51,797 bases of DNA from [Phormidium] sp. LEGE 05292 (GTDB lineage Bacteria > Cyanobacteriota > Cyanobacteriia > Cyanobacteriales > Aerosakkonemataceae), in NCBI RefSeq assembly GCF_015207735.1, contig NZ_JADEWG010000039.1:1-51797 (forward strand). The letters are read 5' to 3'. Under the pieces are notes generated by a model. That model had not been told where the DNA came from and did no database searches. It worked only from the letters and a program-made list of their open reading frames with translations. Position 1 is the stretch's first letter, and the number at the start of each line of letters is the position of its first letter. Shown here piece by piece: positions 8,878 through 19,107 of this stretch. A program made the translations under genes and the position numbers.

Positions 8878-9726
8878 CTATTCAATCCTAAAAGCTTGCG
8901 GTTGATTGCCATCAATATCGGTAAAACCATACTTTGAAGCTAAATCTCCCACCGCTAAAACCTGACCTGATTTTGACATTAAATTTGGGTCAGATGCTAA
9001 AGCAACAATTGCTCTGCCGATATATTCAGGAGACTCGGAATTACTCAAATCAAAAGGTTGCAAATTATAAGCTGCCATAACTCTTTCAGTCCGCATAAAA
9101 CCAGGTGCAAGTGCCACAACCGCAATGTTATATTTTTGCAATTCTCGCGCCATACCGAAAGCCATGTGATTGACAGCATTTTTAGCTAAATCGTAATACA
9201 AATTACCCAAAAATTTATCTCGATCCCAAGCGGTAGTACAAACAATTAAACCCTGATTTTGTGGTAGAATTAAAGGGATGGCGAAACGACTCGTTACCAA
9301 ATGCGATCGCACACCTGCATTAAACATTGTCTGCCAACGTTGTAGAGAATGTTCCCAGAAAGGAGCATCAAAAGCAACACCATCCTCGAAATTAGTACCA
9401 TAGTAATTTTCATAACCACCCCAAGCATTATTAACTAATAAATCCAAGTGTCCTTGTTCAGTTTTAACTTTAGTAAATAACGCCTCTACTTCCGCATCTA
9501 TTGTGTGATCGCAACATACAGGAATACCGACACCACCGCGCAGTGTCACCGACTCTGCTGTTTCGTCAATTGTTCCCGGTAAATTATCAGTTGTAGCTTG
9601 GTTTTTGGTACTGCGTCCGGTAACATAAACTGTTGCGCCTGCTGCTCCGAGTGCTAAAGCAATACCACGACCTCCACCGCGACTAGCTCCCGTGACTACA
9701 GCTACTTTACCTTTTAATGTTGACAT
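8878..9726 (-). CDS. Short-chain dehydrogenase/reductase (DHRS1-like)
   Basis: An NAD(P)-dependent oxidoreductase of the classical SDR type. The cofactor motif TGASRGGG begins at residue 12, NNAWGG follows near 99, and the catalytic pair is YDLAK (Tyr178, Lys182). An insertion rich in aromatic residues (YENYYGTNFEDG) after the NNAWGG motif matches the DHRS1-like subgroup. The catalytic serine position reads CTTAWD, so threonine may replace serine. I place the start at ATG 9726 because the Rossmann strand begins there; an in-frame start at 9789 would add 21 residues unlike the family. The substrate is unknown. Confidence 0.83.
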   Translation of the reverse strand: MSTLKGKVAVVTGASRGGGRGIALALGAAGATVYVTGRSTKNQATTDNLPGTIDETAESVTLRGGVGIPVCCDHTIDAEVEALFTKVKTEQGHLDLLVNNAWGGYENYYGTNFEDGVAFDAPFWEHSLQRWQTMFNAGVRSHLVTSRFAIPLILPQNQGLIVCTTAWDRDKFLGNLYYDLAKNAVNHMAFGMARELQKYNIAVVALAPGFMRTERVMAAYNLQPFDLSNSESPEYIGRAIVALASDPNLMSKSGQVLAVGDLASKYGFTDIDGNQPQAFRIE

Positions 9727-9895
9727 AGTGTAATGATTGGCGATCGCTTTTACTCTCCCTATTTTATTGCCACTTGAAAAATTTCCCAAATCCGATTAAT
9801 CAATTAAATTTTCTGGCAAACTTAGATCTGGTTAACTCTATTCCTGGTTGGTAAAGCCACACATCAGTTGATTATTTGGGGGTAAAAAGAAAACT

Positions 9896-10534
9896 TTGGG
9901 TATAGAACTACGCAGTTACGTTTATTTAGATCGATTGCAACCTCAGCACGCCGCTTACATAGGAACAGTAGCACTGGGATTTTTACCATTACCAGGAGAC
10001 GCATCACTGTGGATTGAAATTTCACCTGGAATTGAAATTAATCGCATTACTGATGTAGCCTTAAAATCCGCTTCAGTACGTCCAGGAGTACAAGTAGTAG
10101 AACGGCTTTATGGACTTTTAGAAATTCACTCTAGCAAACAAGGGGAAACCAAAGCAGCGGGAAGAGCAATCTTAGACACTTTAGGAGTACGACGCGAAGA
10201 ATGTATTAAACCGCGAGTAGTTTCCAGTCAAATTATCCGCAACATTGACGCACACCAAACCCAATTAATTAACCGCACCAGACGCGGACAATTACTATTA
10301 GCAGGACAAACCCTTTATGTATTAGAAGTTGAACCCGCTGCTTATGCAGCATTAGCAGCAAATGAAGCTGAAAAATCCGCCGCAATTAATATTTTAGAAA
10401 TCAATGCAGTCGGCAGTTTTGGACGTTTATATTTAGGTGGAGCAGAACAAGACATTTTAGCAGCAGCTGATGGAGCATTAACAGCAATTTCTAGTGTTAT
10501 GGGTCGAGAAAATCCCAGTGCGCGGAAGGAGTAA
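9896..10534 (+). CDS. ccmP: Carboxysome shell protein CcmP (tandem BMC)
   Basis: A tandem bacterial-microcompartment shell protein that forms stacked pseudohexamers with a gated pore in the beta-carboxysome shell, passing metabolites to RuBisCO. The 212-residue length fits two fused BMC domains, about 5-100 and 110-205. It closely resembles remembered CcmP sequences: ELRSYVYLD at the start, [12 protein letters not shown], and GRLYLGG near 176. The start is TTG at 9896; the following GIELRS matches the usual CcmP N-terminus, and no ATG lies nearby. The main ccm operon is not in this window, as expected for ccmP, which is often a satellite gene. A pentapeptide-repeat gene follows 14 bp later. 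Confidence 0.9.
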   Translation: MGIELRSYVYLDRLQPQHAAYIGTVALGFLPLPGDASLWIEISPGIEINRITDVALKSASVRPGVQVVERLYGLLEIHSSKQGETKAAGRAILDTLGVRREECIKPRVVSSQIIRNIDAHQTQLINRTRRGQLLLAGQTLYVLEVEPAAYAALAANEAEKSAAINILEINAVGSFGRLYLGGAEQDILAAADGALTAISSVMGRENPSARKE

Positions 10535-10548
10535 AGGAGAATTTAAGC

Positions 10549-11355
10549 ATGGCAAATATAGAACATCTCAATTTAATTAAAGTCAACAAACTAAAGTGGA
10601 TTGAATGGCGAAAAAATAACCCAAAAATCGAACCAGACCTCAGCGAAGCTTTGCTTTCAGGATTGAACTTATTGGATGCTGATTTACAAGCAGTTAATCT
10701 GAATAAAGCAGACTTAAGTAATAGTTTACTACCAGCAGTTAATCTCAGTAACGCTAATTTGAGCAGTGCTAATCTTCACTCAGCTTTACTAGTTAAAGCA
10801 AATTTGAGTAATGCAAACCTCAGTTTAGCCAATCTCAGTGCCGCTAACCTCAAAGAAGCCGATTTAATTCATGCTAATTTAATCGGTGCTAACTTGAGCA
10901 AAGCTAATCTCAAAGGTGCTGATTTAAGTAATGCTAACTTAATTGGTGTTGATTTAAGTGAAGCAAATTTAAAAGCATCTGATTTAAGTGGTGCAAAACT
11001 GATGAGAGCTAATCTCAGAGACGCAAATTTAAGAAGTGCTAATTTAATTAGTGCTGACTTCAGTAAAGCTAATCTTTATGAAGCAGAATTAATTGATGCT
11101 TACCTCTACAAAGCTGATTTTCAGGAAGCAAACTTAAGCCAAGCGCACTTAATTGGTGCTTACCTTTTTCGCGCAAATATGAGCTTTTGTGAACTGAGTA
11201 AGGTTGATTTAAGATGGACTAATTTGAGCAAAGTCAACTTCACTGGTGCTAATTTGCGAGGCGCAAATTTAAGAGGTGCTAACCTTGATAAAGCAATTCT
11301 CACTGGTGTTCATCTTCAAGGTGCAATTATGCCAGATGGTTCAATTCATCCATAA
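10549..11355 (+). CDS. Pentapeptide-repeat protein
   Basis: A 268-residue protein made almost wholly of A(D/N)LXX pentapeptides from about residue 40 to 260, more than 40 consecutive copies. Such proteins fold as a right-handed quadrilateral beta-helix. The N-terminal 35 residues, including WRKNNPKIEPDLS, form a short cap. The start has a good Shine-Dalgarno sequence (AAGGAG) 9 bases upstream and lies only 14 bp after ccmP, so the two are probably co-transcribed. Function is unknown; no signal peptide is visible. The pairing with ccmP hints at, but does not show, a carboxysome-related role. Confidence 0.88.
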   Translation: MANIEHLNLIKVNKLKWIEWRKNNPKIEPDLSEALLSGLNLLDADLQAVNLNKADLSNSLLPAVNLSNANLSSANLHSALLVKANLSNANLSLANLSAANLKEADLIHANLIGANLSKANLKGADLSNANLIGVDLSEANLKASDLSGAKLMRANLRDANLRSANLISADFSKANLYEAELIDAYLYKADFQEANLSQAHLIGAYLFRANMSFCELSKVDLRWTNLSKVNFTGANLRGANLRGANLDKAILTGVHLQGAIMPDGSIHP

Positions 11356-11377
11356 CCAATCATACCAAATCAGGGTT

Positions 11378-11482
11378 ATACCAATTCTCTATGAAGATGC
11401 GCTGCACCAAACCCCACCCCAAACCCCTCCCCGTCTACGGGGAGGGGCAATGATTAAGCGCAATTTTACGGAGAATTGGTAT
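11378..11482. repeat. MITE-like element with 12-bp terminal inverted repeats
   Basis: ATACCAATTCTC at 11378-11389 is repeated inverted as GAGAATTGGTAT at 11471-11482. Between them lies a GC-rich hairpin with a perfect 10-bp stem, CCCCTCCCCG/CGGGGAGGGG, at 11424-11447. The 105-bp unit has no coding capacity. The layout suggests a miniature inverted-repeat element, although no target duplication is evident. Confidence 0.5.
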
Positions 11483-11591
11483 TAGTTACCCCCAATCTCC
11501 CTCTTTCCTCTGCGTCCTCTGTGCCTCTGCGGTTCATTATAAAAGACGTTTTTAACCCAGATTTAGTATCAGTTTTTTTCCCGCCTTCCAG

Positions 11592-11640
11592 TTTAAAAAT
11601 GGTTAAGGACTGAGTGAATTAACACTCAGTCCTTAATCAT
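11592..11640 (-). terminator. Intrinsic terminator of the transporter gene
   Basis: A perfect 14-bp stem, TTAAGGACTGAGTG at 11603-11616 with its complement at 11623-11636, and a 6-nt loop. Read on the minus strand it sits just past the transporter stop (11663), and CCATTTTT follows the stem. That is a classical Rho-independent arrangement. Confidence 0.75.
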
Positions 11641-11662
11641 AAAAGTTGACTTTTTGGGAATC

Positions 11663-13333
11663 TTACTTACTTGCAGCAGGCTGACTTGGTGGATTTTTTG
11701 GCTTCAAATTTTGGGCGCTAATTCCAATTACCCATACTGTTACTAGTACCACACCAAGAATTTGGTAAAGTTGTAAATTTTCTTGGATAATCAAAAAAGC
11801 TAAGATGGTGGTTAAAGCAGGGCCACTGGCACTAACGACGGAAGCTAAAGCTGGCCCGATTAATGGGACACCCATGTTGGTGAATAGATAACCAGAAAGG
11901 GTGGTAGTAGCTAACACTAAAGTACCAATTAATAAGCTAGTCCACATTGTCGGCTTAACTTGATATCCGAAAAATGGCAGGACGCTCGCAGACAAAAACA
12001 AAATTGTGGTAAAGTTAACCACACTAAAGGGAATAGGGTGCATCCGACTGACTTTAATCAACACCACATAAACTGCAAAAGCCAGACCGGATAAAATAGC
12101 TGATGCCACTCCTAAAGTAACATTAGCCATCACCCCTTTAGTGAAGCTGGGAATAGTGAGGAAGCCACCAATGTAAATAGAAATTGTTGCCAAAACCAGT
12201 AAAAATGTTGGTTTGTCGCGGAAGATTAACCAAGACAACAAAATGGTAATTGTCGGATAAACAAAGAAAATAGTCGTTGCTACCCCTGTGGGGATATTTC
12301 CTAAAGCAATATAGATAAAAAATTGGGATAGGAACAGAAAAAACCCACTTCCAATCACACTTAACAATCTACCAAACTGACTTTTCTGCCCCAGATGTTT
12401 GATATCTCGCCATGTATTGTTATAAAACAATGGTGCAATTACAAAAGCCATTATGGGCGCGACTACGATCATTCGCAACAACAAAATGAATAACGAGTTA
12501 CCAGGGCTTGGAGTAATAAACCCGCCAACTTTAAATAAGCCAAAGATATTTTGCTCCCTTAATAGTACCCTGACAACGATGTTTTGTAAGGAAAACATCA
12601 ATGAAGAAATTAAAACTAAAACCACTCCTAATTTAAAATTTGCCGTTTGGGGAGATGGTGTTGTAGGAGTAGCTGGGGTTGTTGGTGCTGGGCTAACAGC
12701 AGGTGGTTGCTGACTACTACGACCGGGCAATGCTGCCGGACGATTACCCGGTGTTATTTTGGGTCTAGAAGAAATTCTTTCTGGTCGGTAGGTTTCCTGA
12801 AGTTGCAGTCTAATGCGAGTTACTAAGGCTTCTAAAATAGCTTCTCCCTGCTGTTCTAGGCTTTGCATCCGACCTAACTGTTGGGAGAAGTTACTTTGAT
12901 AACTGTTGATGTCTTGTTGCAGAGCCCTTAAGGTAGAATTCAGCGTAGAATTCAGGGCTGCAAGTAACTCGTAGGAGTTTTCGTCTTGGTTGTCACTTGA
13001 GTGAGAAGCGTTTGCTGCTAAATAATTAAGTTGTTGTTGCCTTAACTCTTCTTGCAGCTGAGTAGCTAATATCTGAGCCAGCTGTTGCGTCCAGACTCTT
13101 TGTTCTGTTGTCTGCTGTTGAGATTGTAGCTGCTGATAGTGCGATCGCATCTGTTCAATTTCAGTATTTAAGCGAGATTTCTCACTTTCTAGCTGGTTGA
13201 CATCTCGCCGCAACTGCTCTACCAAACTTTGTTGAATGTTTTGCAGTTGTTCTGTCAAAAGCTTCAGTGATTCTTCTGCGGTCTGCGGGTTGCCTTCACC
13301 CTGAGTTTGCCTTTGGTTTTCCAATTGAGCCAT
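11663..13333 (-). CDS. EamA/DMT-family transporter with N-terminal coiled coil
   Basis: A 556-residue inner-membrane permease of the drug/metabolite transporter superfamily. The C-terminal ~320 residues hold two EamA repeats with about ten helices; the first helix begins FKLGVVLVLISSLMFSLQNIVV near 233, and a typical YPTITILLSWLIFRD segment follows. The N-terminal ~190 residues are hydrophilic, glutamine-rich and heptad-patterned, then a Pro/Thr-rich linker (about 200-230, TPATPTTPSPQ). Canonical DMT proteins are near 300 residues, so this is an extended architecture. The substrate is unknown. The N-terminus probably faces the cytosol and could mediate oligomerisation. A terminator follows the gene. 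Confidence 0.82.
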   Translation of the reverse strand: MAQLENQRQTQGEGNPQTAEESLKLLTEQLQNIQQSLVEQLRRDVNQLESEKSRLNTEIEQMRSHYQQLQSQQQTTEQRVWTQQLAQILATQLQEELRQQQLNYLAANASHSSDNQDENSYELLAALNSTLNSTLRALQQDINSYQSNFSQQLGRMQSLEQQGEAILEALVTRIRLQLQETYRPERISSRPKITPGNRPAALPGRSSQQPPAVSPAPTTPATPTTPSPQTANFKLGVVLVLISSLMFSLQNIVVRVLLREQNIFGLFKVGGFITPSPGNSLFILLLRMIVVAPIMAFVIAPLFYNNTWRDIKHLGQKSQFGRLLSVIGSGFFLFLSQFFIYIALGNIPTGVATTIFFVYPTITILLSWLIFRDKPTFLLVLATISIYIGGFLTIPSFTKGVMANVTLGVASAILSGLAFAVYVVLIKVSRMHPIPFSVVNFTTILFLSASVLPFFGYQVKPTMWTSLLIGTLVLATTTLSGYLFTNMGVPLIGPALASVVSASGPALTTILAFLIIQENLQLYQILGVVLVTVWVIGISAQNLKPKNPPSQPAASK

Positions 13334-13845
13334 TAGCTTCTAACCTCTTGCCAATTGGCTATAAAATAACATTTATCGGTCTTCCCCAATAAGACCCCCA
13401 TCACACCCTAACGACTTTCTTCTACTTGTGGTGGAAAATCTGGTTGCGGGGACAATGGTGAGGTTGGGGACTAGGAACGGCTACCAACCCAAGCCGGGGC
13501 AAGTGTAAGATAAATATTTGTTTTCTGTTCCCTTCCCTTACCAAAATGTCCTGCAAGGGAAATCTGTTAGCCGATAGAAGTATTGCTATCTCAATTTTAT
13601 GAGTTGTTGAGCAAGGAAACAATTTGATTTTTTGTATCTTTTTAACTTGAAAAAGAATGATACTATTCAGGATCAAGGCATTTTTTTGCTTGATAGTAAC
13701 ATAAAAATTTGCTCAGGATAGAGCAAAAACTACCTATCTTAAGTACAGGTACAAATAAAATCAATAAGCTAAGATCTTAAAGTAATACTTAAGTATTACT
13801 TTGAGTAAAAATACTGCTATTGAGTAATTGGAGAATAGCTATTGT
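13334..13845. other. Intergenic region, no gene recognised
   Basis: A 512-bp gap between divergently transcribed genes. A minus-strand reading frame at 13422-13676 shows no family features or ribosome-binding site. The last 150 bp are AT-rich and should hold the promoter of the first ComFB gene. I see no structured RNA. Confidence 0.5.
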
Positions 13846-14295
13846 ATGGCTGCGCTCAATCCAAAAGATGACAGATCGGTATCTCCTCAGCCTGAAAATC
13901 TGTTCGGGAGGAGAACAGCCTCGTCAATGTCACGGAATCAATCATTAAATTACATTAATGTTTTGGAAATAATAGTTATAGAAGAGGTGGAACGACAAAT
14001 AGCAAAACTGTCACCCCATCTCGCTAAATACATAAATCCAGAGCAAGTGATTGCTTATGCACTAAATCGTCTGCCTTCACTGTATGCTACCAGCGAAGAG
14101 GGATGGCGTAGGCAGCAGCTAAAAGCAAAAACAGAACTCAAAAACCAGATTGTCATGGCAGTACGTCAGGGATTGGCTGCTGTGCAAAAAGATCCTTTGA
14201 AAGTGACAACTCCCTTAAAAATGCGTGGCAACTTGGAGATTGCTTCATATAATGTAGAAGGTAATCATCGCACTCAGCAAAAAAAATATTTTTAG
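13846..14295 (+). CDS. ComFB-family protein, paralogue 1
   Basis: A 149-residue protein of the late-competence ComFB family. The conserved core runs from about 40 to 130: ENVxEIIVIEEVERQ-type helix, a YINPEQVIAYALNRLPSLYATSEEGW segment and a VRQGLAAVQKDPL tail. The cyanobacterial family has been reported to bind cyclic dinucleotides (CdgR/ComFB, cyclic-di-GMP), linking it to cell size or motility and competence. I chose ATG 13846, preceded by TTGGAG; an upstream in-frame TTG at 13828 overlaps that Shine-Dalgarno sequence. The N-terminal 38 residues are low in conservation. A paralogue follows 335 bp downstream. Confidence 0.82.
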   Translation: MAALNPKDDRSVSPQPENLFGRRTASSMSRNQSLNYINVLEIIVIEEVERQIAKLSPHLAKYINPEQVIAYALNRLPSLYATSEEGWRRQQLKAKTELKNQIVMAVRQGLAAVQKDPLKVTTPLKMRGNLEIASYNVEGNHRTQQKKYF

Positions 14296-14630
14296 CCGCA
14301 GAAGATGGAAAACTAATTTTGGCAACAATAGTTGTTTAAAATTTAATGAAATTGCGTTTTTTTTAATCTTAAGGATACTATGACTACAGTCTAGCTACAT
14401 AATAATTAATATAAAATTTGTTGATAGATAATTGACTGGTATCGGGAAAATAGGTAGTATTATCGATACAAAATTGTGGCTAGTGCAGCACAGTTATCAA
14501 ACCCCGATAAATTTTTTAGATTAGGGGTGTTAGGGTGTCAGGATGTCAGGGTGCTAGTTGTGTAAAATTTGATTGCATATCAAATTCTTACATTACTCTG
14601 TTGAACATTTCCTAATTTAAGTGTTCTCCA
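14296..14630. other. Intergenic region with short tandem repeat
   Basis: A 335-bp gap between two ComFB paralogues. At 14521-14555 the motif TTAGGG/GGGTGTCAGG is repeated imperfectly three times. I see nothing else; each ComFB gene probably has its own promoter. Confidence 0.5.
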
Positions 14631-15014
14631 ATGAAAACAATCACAAGTAAGAGCTTGGTTTATCGTAATGCCATTGAACCAATGGTAGTACAGGAAGTTG
14701 AGCATCAGTTACAACAGTTACCACCAAAGATGCTCAAATATATTGATCCAATACAAGTTGTAGCTTATGCCCTGAATCGCTTGCCAGCATTATACGCTAC
14801 TAGTGAAGAGGGATGGCATTGGCAACAACTACGAGCGAAGACGAAACTGAAAGAGCAAATTACTACAGCTGTGCGTCAAGCATTAGTTGCAGTACAAAGC
14901 GATCCTCTAAAAGTTTCCACTCCTTTAAAAGATGGGGAAGTTAATCCAACGTTGGCTTATATGCAGGATAGTCAGTTTTTTGGTAGACAAGGAGAGATGA
15001 AAAAGCTTTGGTAA
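14631..15014 (+). CDS. ComFB-family protein, paralogue 2
   Basis: A 127-residue ComFB protein that starts almost directly in the conserved core (YRNAIEPMVVQEVEHQL). It shares YALNRLPALYATSEEGW and the DPLKVSTPL end of the core with the other two copies. ATG 14631 is the only sensible start. The C-terminus after 105 is short and not conserved. It resembles the third copy (23083-23532) at the N-terminus more than its immediate neighbour, so the local pair is not simply the newest duplication. Confidence 0.82.
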   Translation: MKTITSKSLVYRNAIEPMVVQEVEHQLQQLPPKMLKYIDPIQVVAYALNRLPALYATSEEGWHWQQLRAKTKLKEQITTAVRQALVAVQSDPLKVSTPLKDGEVNPTLAYMQDSQFFGRQGEMKKLW

Positions 15015-15015
15015 G

Positions 15016-15567
15016 TTATCGGATTCTGATACTAGAAGTACGATCGCCTAAATGAGCAAAATTTAATTCTTCTCCAGCGTCTAATGCCGCTCTAATTGCT
15101 GTTTTATCTGGTTCAACTTGAATTTTTTGAAATTTTTTTGGTAAATCAGTGGGAGAAATAGCATCATCTAAAATTAAAGGTTGTTTACCACCGCTTTTAG
15201 TTAAAGATAATTTATAACGTGCAGTTTCTACCGTTTTTAATTTATTGACTTCAAAAAACCATTTCAATCTTTCTTTGAGCATAGCCGCTTTTTTTTCATC
15301 ACTAGCGGCTAACTTTGCTAACCTTTGAGCTTCTTTTTTCCTCACTTCTGCTTTAGCTTCCAATTCCGCAATTAAAGCAGCGTAGTTGTCTAGTTTGCGA
15401 TCGCGTTCCTCCCCCAAATTTTCCAGCCAACTAGTAATTAACTGTTCGCTTTCAAGATCGTCATCTTCAATATCATCCAGTAAGCTAGTTAACTCACTGA
15501 TTTCATCAGAAATATTGAACAGAGTTCGCCGTTGTACTGGTGCGTTTGGTGGTGCTTTACTTTCCAT
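15016..15567 (-). CDS. Siphovirus Gp157-family protein
   Basis: A 183-residue protein matching the Gp157 family first named from Streptococcus phage Sfi21, where it was linked to phage-resistance effects. Features are an acidic N-terminal third (DDIEDDDLESEQLI), a basic helical coiled region (about 65-115, AEVRKKEAQRLAKLAASDEKKAAMLKERL) and a beta-rich C-terminal domain with YKLSLTKSGG and LPKKFQ. Biochemical function is unknown; the family is often seen in phages beside recombination genes, but no other phage gene is nearby. Its stop lies 2 bp from the stop of the convergent ComFB gene. Confidence 0.75.
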   Translation of the reverse strand: MESKAPPNAPVQRRTLFNISDEISELTSLLDDIEDDDLESEQLITSWLENLGEERDRKLDNYAALIAELEAKAEVRKKEAQRLAKLAASDEKKAAMLKERLKWFFEVNKLKTVETARYKLSLTKSGGKQPLILDDAISPTDLPKKFQKIQVEPDKTAIRAALDAGEELNFAHLGDRTSSIRIR

Positions 15568-15685
15568 CGATTTTTCCCCTTTGATGAGATCCAGAAGTCT
15601 GCCAGACGAGCAATTATTATCATTATAATGAAATGAATACTACATCGAAAAAACAGGTGCTTAATCTTCCTTGAAGTTACTACAG

Positions 15686-16444
15686 ATGATGCAAAAATCA
15701 CCAAAAATTTTTCGTTTAGTCTTGATATTATCTTTAACTGCATTGCTCACCTCTGTGGCGCTCAATGTACTTTTGTTCATCGCCGCCAGACACTACTACT
15801 TATTACTCAATAAAACTACCTTAGATCCGCTTGGTTGGGATTATTATACAGGCAATTCCCAACCAGCTAATCTCACTAATGAGGCAACAAAAAAAGTAGT
15901 GTTTTTTGGTGATTCACGAGCGGAAAACTGGACTTTTCCTAGTGAAATAAAAGGTTTTTCTCCTGTAAATCGTGGAGTTTCTGGTCAAACTTCAACTCAA
16001 GTTTTGGGACGTTTTGAAAAGCAGGTTTTACCGTTGCGTCCGCAAATTATCATTGTTCAAGTTGGAATTAACGATTTAAAAGCAATACCGCTGTTTCCCG
16101 ATCGCCAAACCACCATCATCGCCAATTGTAAAGCCAACATTCAGGAAATTGTCAAGCGATCGCGCTCTCTCGGTGCTACAGTTATCCTAACAACTATAAT
16201 TCCGGCTGGAGAGATCCCACTAGAGAGAAAACCATTTTGGTCATCAGATATCGATCGCGCTGTTGTAGAGATAAACTCTTACATATCTTCTTTGCAAGCG
16301 CCGAATGTGATTATTTTGGATAGCTATTCGCTTCTAGAACAAAAGCAGAAAAATAATTATTACCGAGACAGTTTACACCTCAATGATAGAGGATATGAAA
16401 TTTTAAATAAAGAACTAACAAAAATGCTAATAAAACTTAAATAA
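15686..16444 (+). CDS. Membrane-anchored SGNH/GDSL hydrolase
   Basis: An esterase or lipase-type enzyme of the SGNH superfamily, about 252 residues. A single hydrophobic helix near residues 10-35 (LVLILSLTALLTSVALNVLLF) anchors it or serves as signal. The four blocks are visible: FGDSRAE (nucleophile Ser), GVSGQTS (Gly), VGINDL (Asn) and DSLHLNDRG (Asp/His). The substrate could be an acyl ester on lipid or polysaccharide. I start it at ATG 15686; a TTG at 15671 is also in frame. It converges on atpC, with a hairpin in between. Confidence 0.82.
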   Translation: MMQKSPKIFRLVLILSLTALLTSVALNVLLFIAARHYYLLLNKTTLDPLGWDYYTGNSQPANLTNEATKKVVFFGDSRAENWTFPSEIKGFSPVNRGVSGQTSTQVLGRFEKQVLPLRPQIIIVQVGINDLKAIPLFPDRQTTIIANCKANIQEIVKRSRSLGATVILTTIIPAGEIPLERKPFWSSDIDRAVVEINSYISSLQAPNVIILDSYSLLEQKQKNNYYRDSLHLNDRGYEILNKELTKMLIKLK

Positions 16445-16451
16445 ATAATAG

Positions 16452-16470
16452 GGTGGGCTTTGCGCCCACC
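16452..16470. terminator. Hairpin between SGNH gene and atpC
   Basis: GGTGGGC at 16452-16458 and GCCCACC at 16464-16470 form a 7-bp GC-rich stem with a 5-nt loop. It lies 8 bp after the stop of the SGNH hydrolase and 8 bp after the atpC stop on the other strand, so it can serve both convergent genes. Confidence 0.55.
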
Positions 16471-16477
16471 GCAAAAA

Positions 16478-16894
16478 CTAAACTTGAACCATACCACCAG
16501 CAGCTTGAAAACGAGCGCGAGCTCTTTTCAAAGCTTGAGTAGCCTGAATTTTTTCCTGACGATTTTCGCTGTTTTGTACTTGGTTAAAACGCTCTTGAGC
16601 TTTACTGTAAGCAGCACGAGCTTTTTCGAGATCGATCGAATCGCTACGTTCTGCACCATTAACCAAAATCGTCACCTCATTATTTTCCACTTCCGCAAAA
16701 CCGCCCATCAGAGCGATCGCCACCCAGTTTTTATCCGGGCGAACACGCATTACTCCAGTATCCAAAGCCGTCAAAAGTGGAGCGTGACCACTTAAAATAC
16801 CTAATTGTCCAGTAGTGCTGGGCAGAATTATTTCTTCCGCAGTAGAATCCCAGACAGTTTTATCTGGTGCAATCACACGAACTGTTAAAGTCAT
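16478..16894 (-). CDS. atpC: ATP synthase epsilon subunit
   Basis: The epsilon subunit of the F1 sector, which sits on the central stalk and regulates ATP hydrolysis. The 138-residue length is standard. The N-terminal beta-sandwich ([38 protein letters not shown]) and the C-terminal helical hairpin ([24 protein letters not shown]) are both present. It follows atpB on the same strand after an 80-bp gap, the beta-epsilon order usual in cyanobacteria and chloroplasts. Some cyanobacterial annotations call this gene atpE. Confidence 0.96.
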   Translation of the reverse strand: MTLTVRVIAPDKTVWDSTAEEIILPSTTGQLGILSGHAPLLTALDTGVMRVRPDKNWVAIALMGGFAEVENNEVTILVNGAERSDSIDLEKARAAYSKAQERFNQVQNSENRQEKIQATQALKRARARFQAAGGMVQV

Positions 16895-16974
16895 TTCGAT
16901 TTGCGATTTTAGATTTTAGATTTCCGATTTTGCCTAGAGGGGCAGAGATGATTTTTCCCTGCCCTACATCCTAA

Positions 16975-18480
<1,506 letters not shown>

Positions 18481-18591
18481 TTAGTTTACTACTGAACGCG
18501 ATCGATCCTTGCCAAAAAAAATCAGTCCCCTCTACTAGTTAACCCGATATTAGTAAATCGGTTAAAGCTAGTTAAAATACGCTTTTTGCTC

Positions 18592-19107
18592 CTATTTTCG
18601 CTTCAGCATCGAACCTATACCTAGAGTACCTAACCCCAGAAAGCCCAAAATAGAAGCTGGTTCGGGGACAGTCGCTGATGCTGGTGGGGCATAATCAACC
18701 ATGACAATAGTATATGGAGTATGAGCAGAAAACCCATTTCCCGTACTGAAGTAAGAACCCGTAGGATTTCCCCAGCCAGCTGCGTCTGCATTCCATACCC
18801 CTGTATTTAAGTTAAAACTACCAAAATCTTTTAAATCATTTAAAGTAATATATTGATCGGCTATTGTTGGTGGTGAAGAGAAGATAAAAGAAGTAAGTTC
18901 ATCCAATGTCAGAAGGTTATCTAAATTATTATCAAGACCTGTAAAACTACCACTTCCCCAAGGATAGATATCCCATTTTGTTGCGAATTTTACAGAAGCA
19001 GCATTAGCTGGATTTGCTTTCATTGCTAATAGAGAAATAGCACCTACAGCGACACCTAACACTAATTTATTCAAAATTTTTGTACTCATCGTAGTTAAAA
19101 TAGCCAT
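18592..19107 (-). CDS. PEP-CTERM protein with EF-hand-like loop
   Basis: A small exported protein (172 residues). It has a Sec signal peptide ending at PANA (about residue 36) and a C-terminal sorting tag: VPEPAS, a hydrophobic helix and MLKRK, as recognised by exosortase in cyanobacteria. Near residue 52 the segment DNNLDNLLTLDE fits the spacing of a calcium-binding EF-hand loop (acidic or polar at 1, 3, 5, 9 and 12), though position 6 is not glycine. Function is unknown; such proteins belong to the envelope or extracellular matrix. ATG 19107 is preceded by GGAG; an ATG at 19089 is possible. Two larger PEP-CTERM genes lie upstream on the same strand. Confidence 0.75.
   Translation of the reverse strand: MAILTTMSTKILNKLVLGVAVGAISLLAMKANPANAASVKFATKWDIYPWGSGSFTGLDNNLDNLLTLDELTSFIFSSPPTIADQYITLNDLKDFGSFNLNTGVWNADAAGWGNPTGSYFSTGNGFSAHTPYTIVMVDYAPPASATVPEPASILGFLGLGTLGIGSMLKRK

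Noticed and set aside
13422-13676. 84-codon minus-strand frame
   Set aside because: No family features, no ribosome-binding site and atypical composition.
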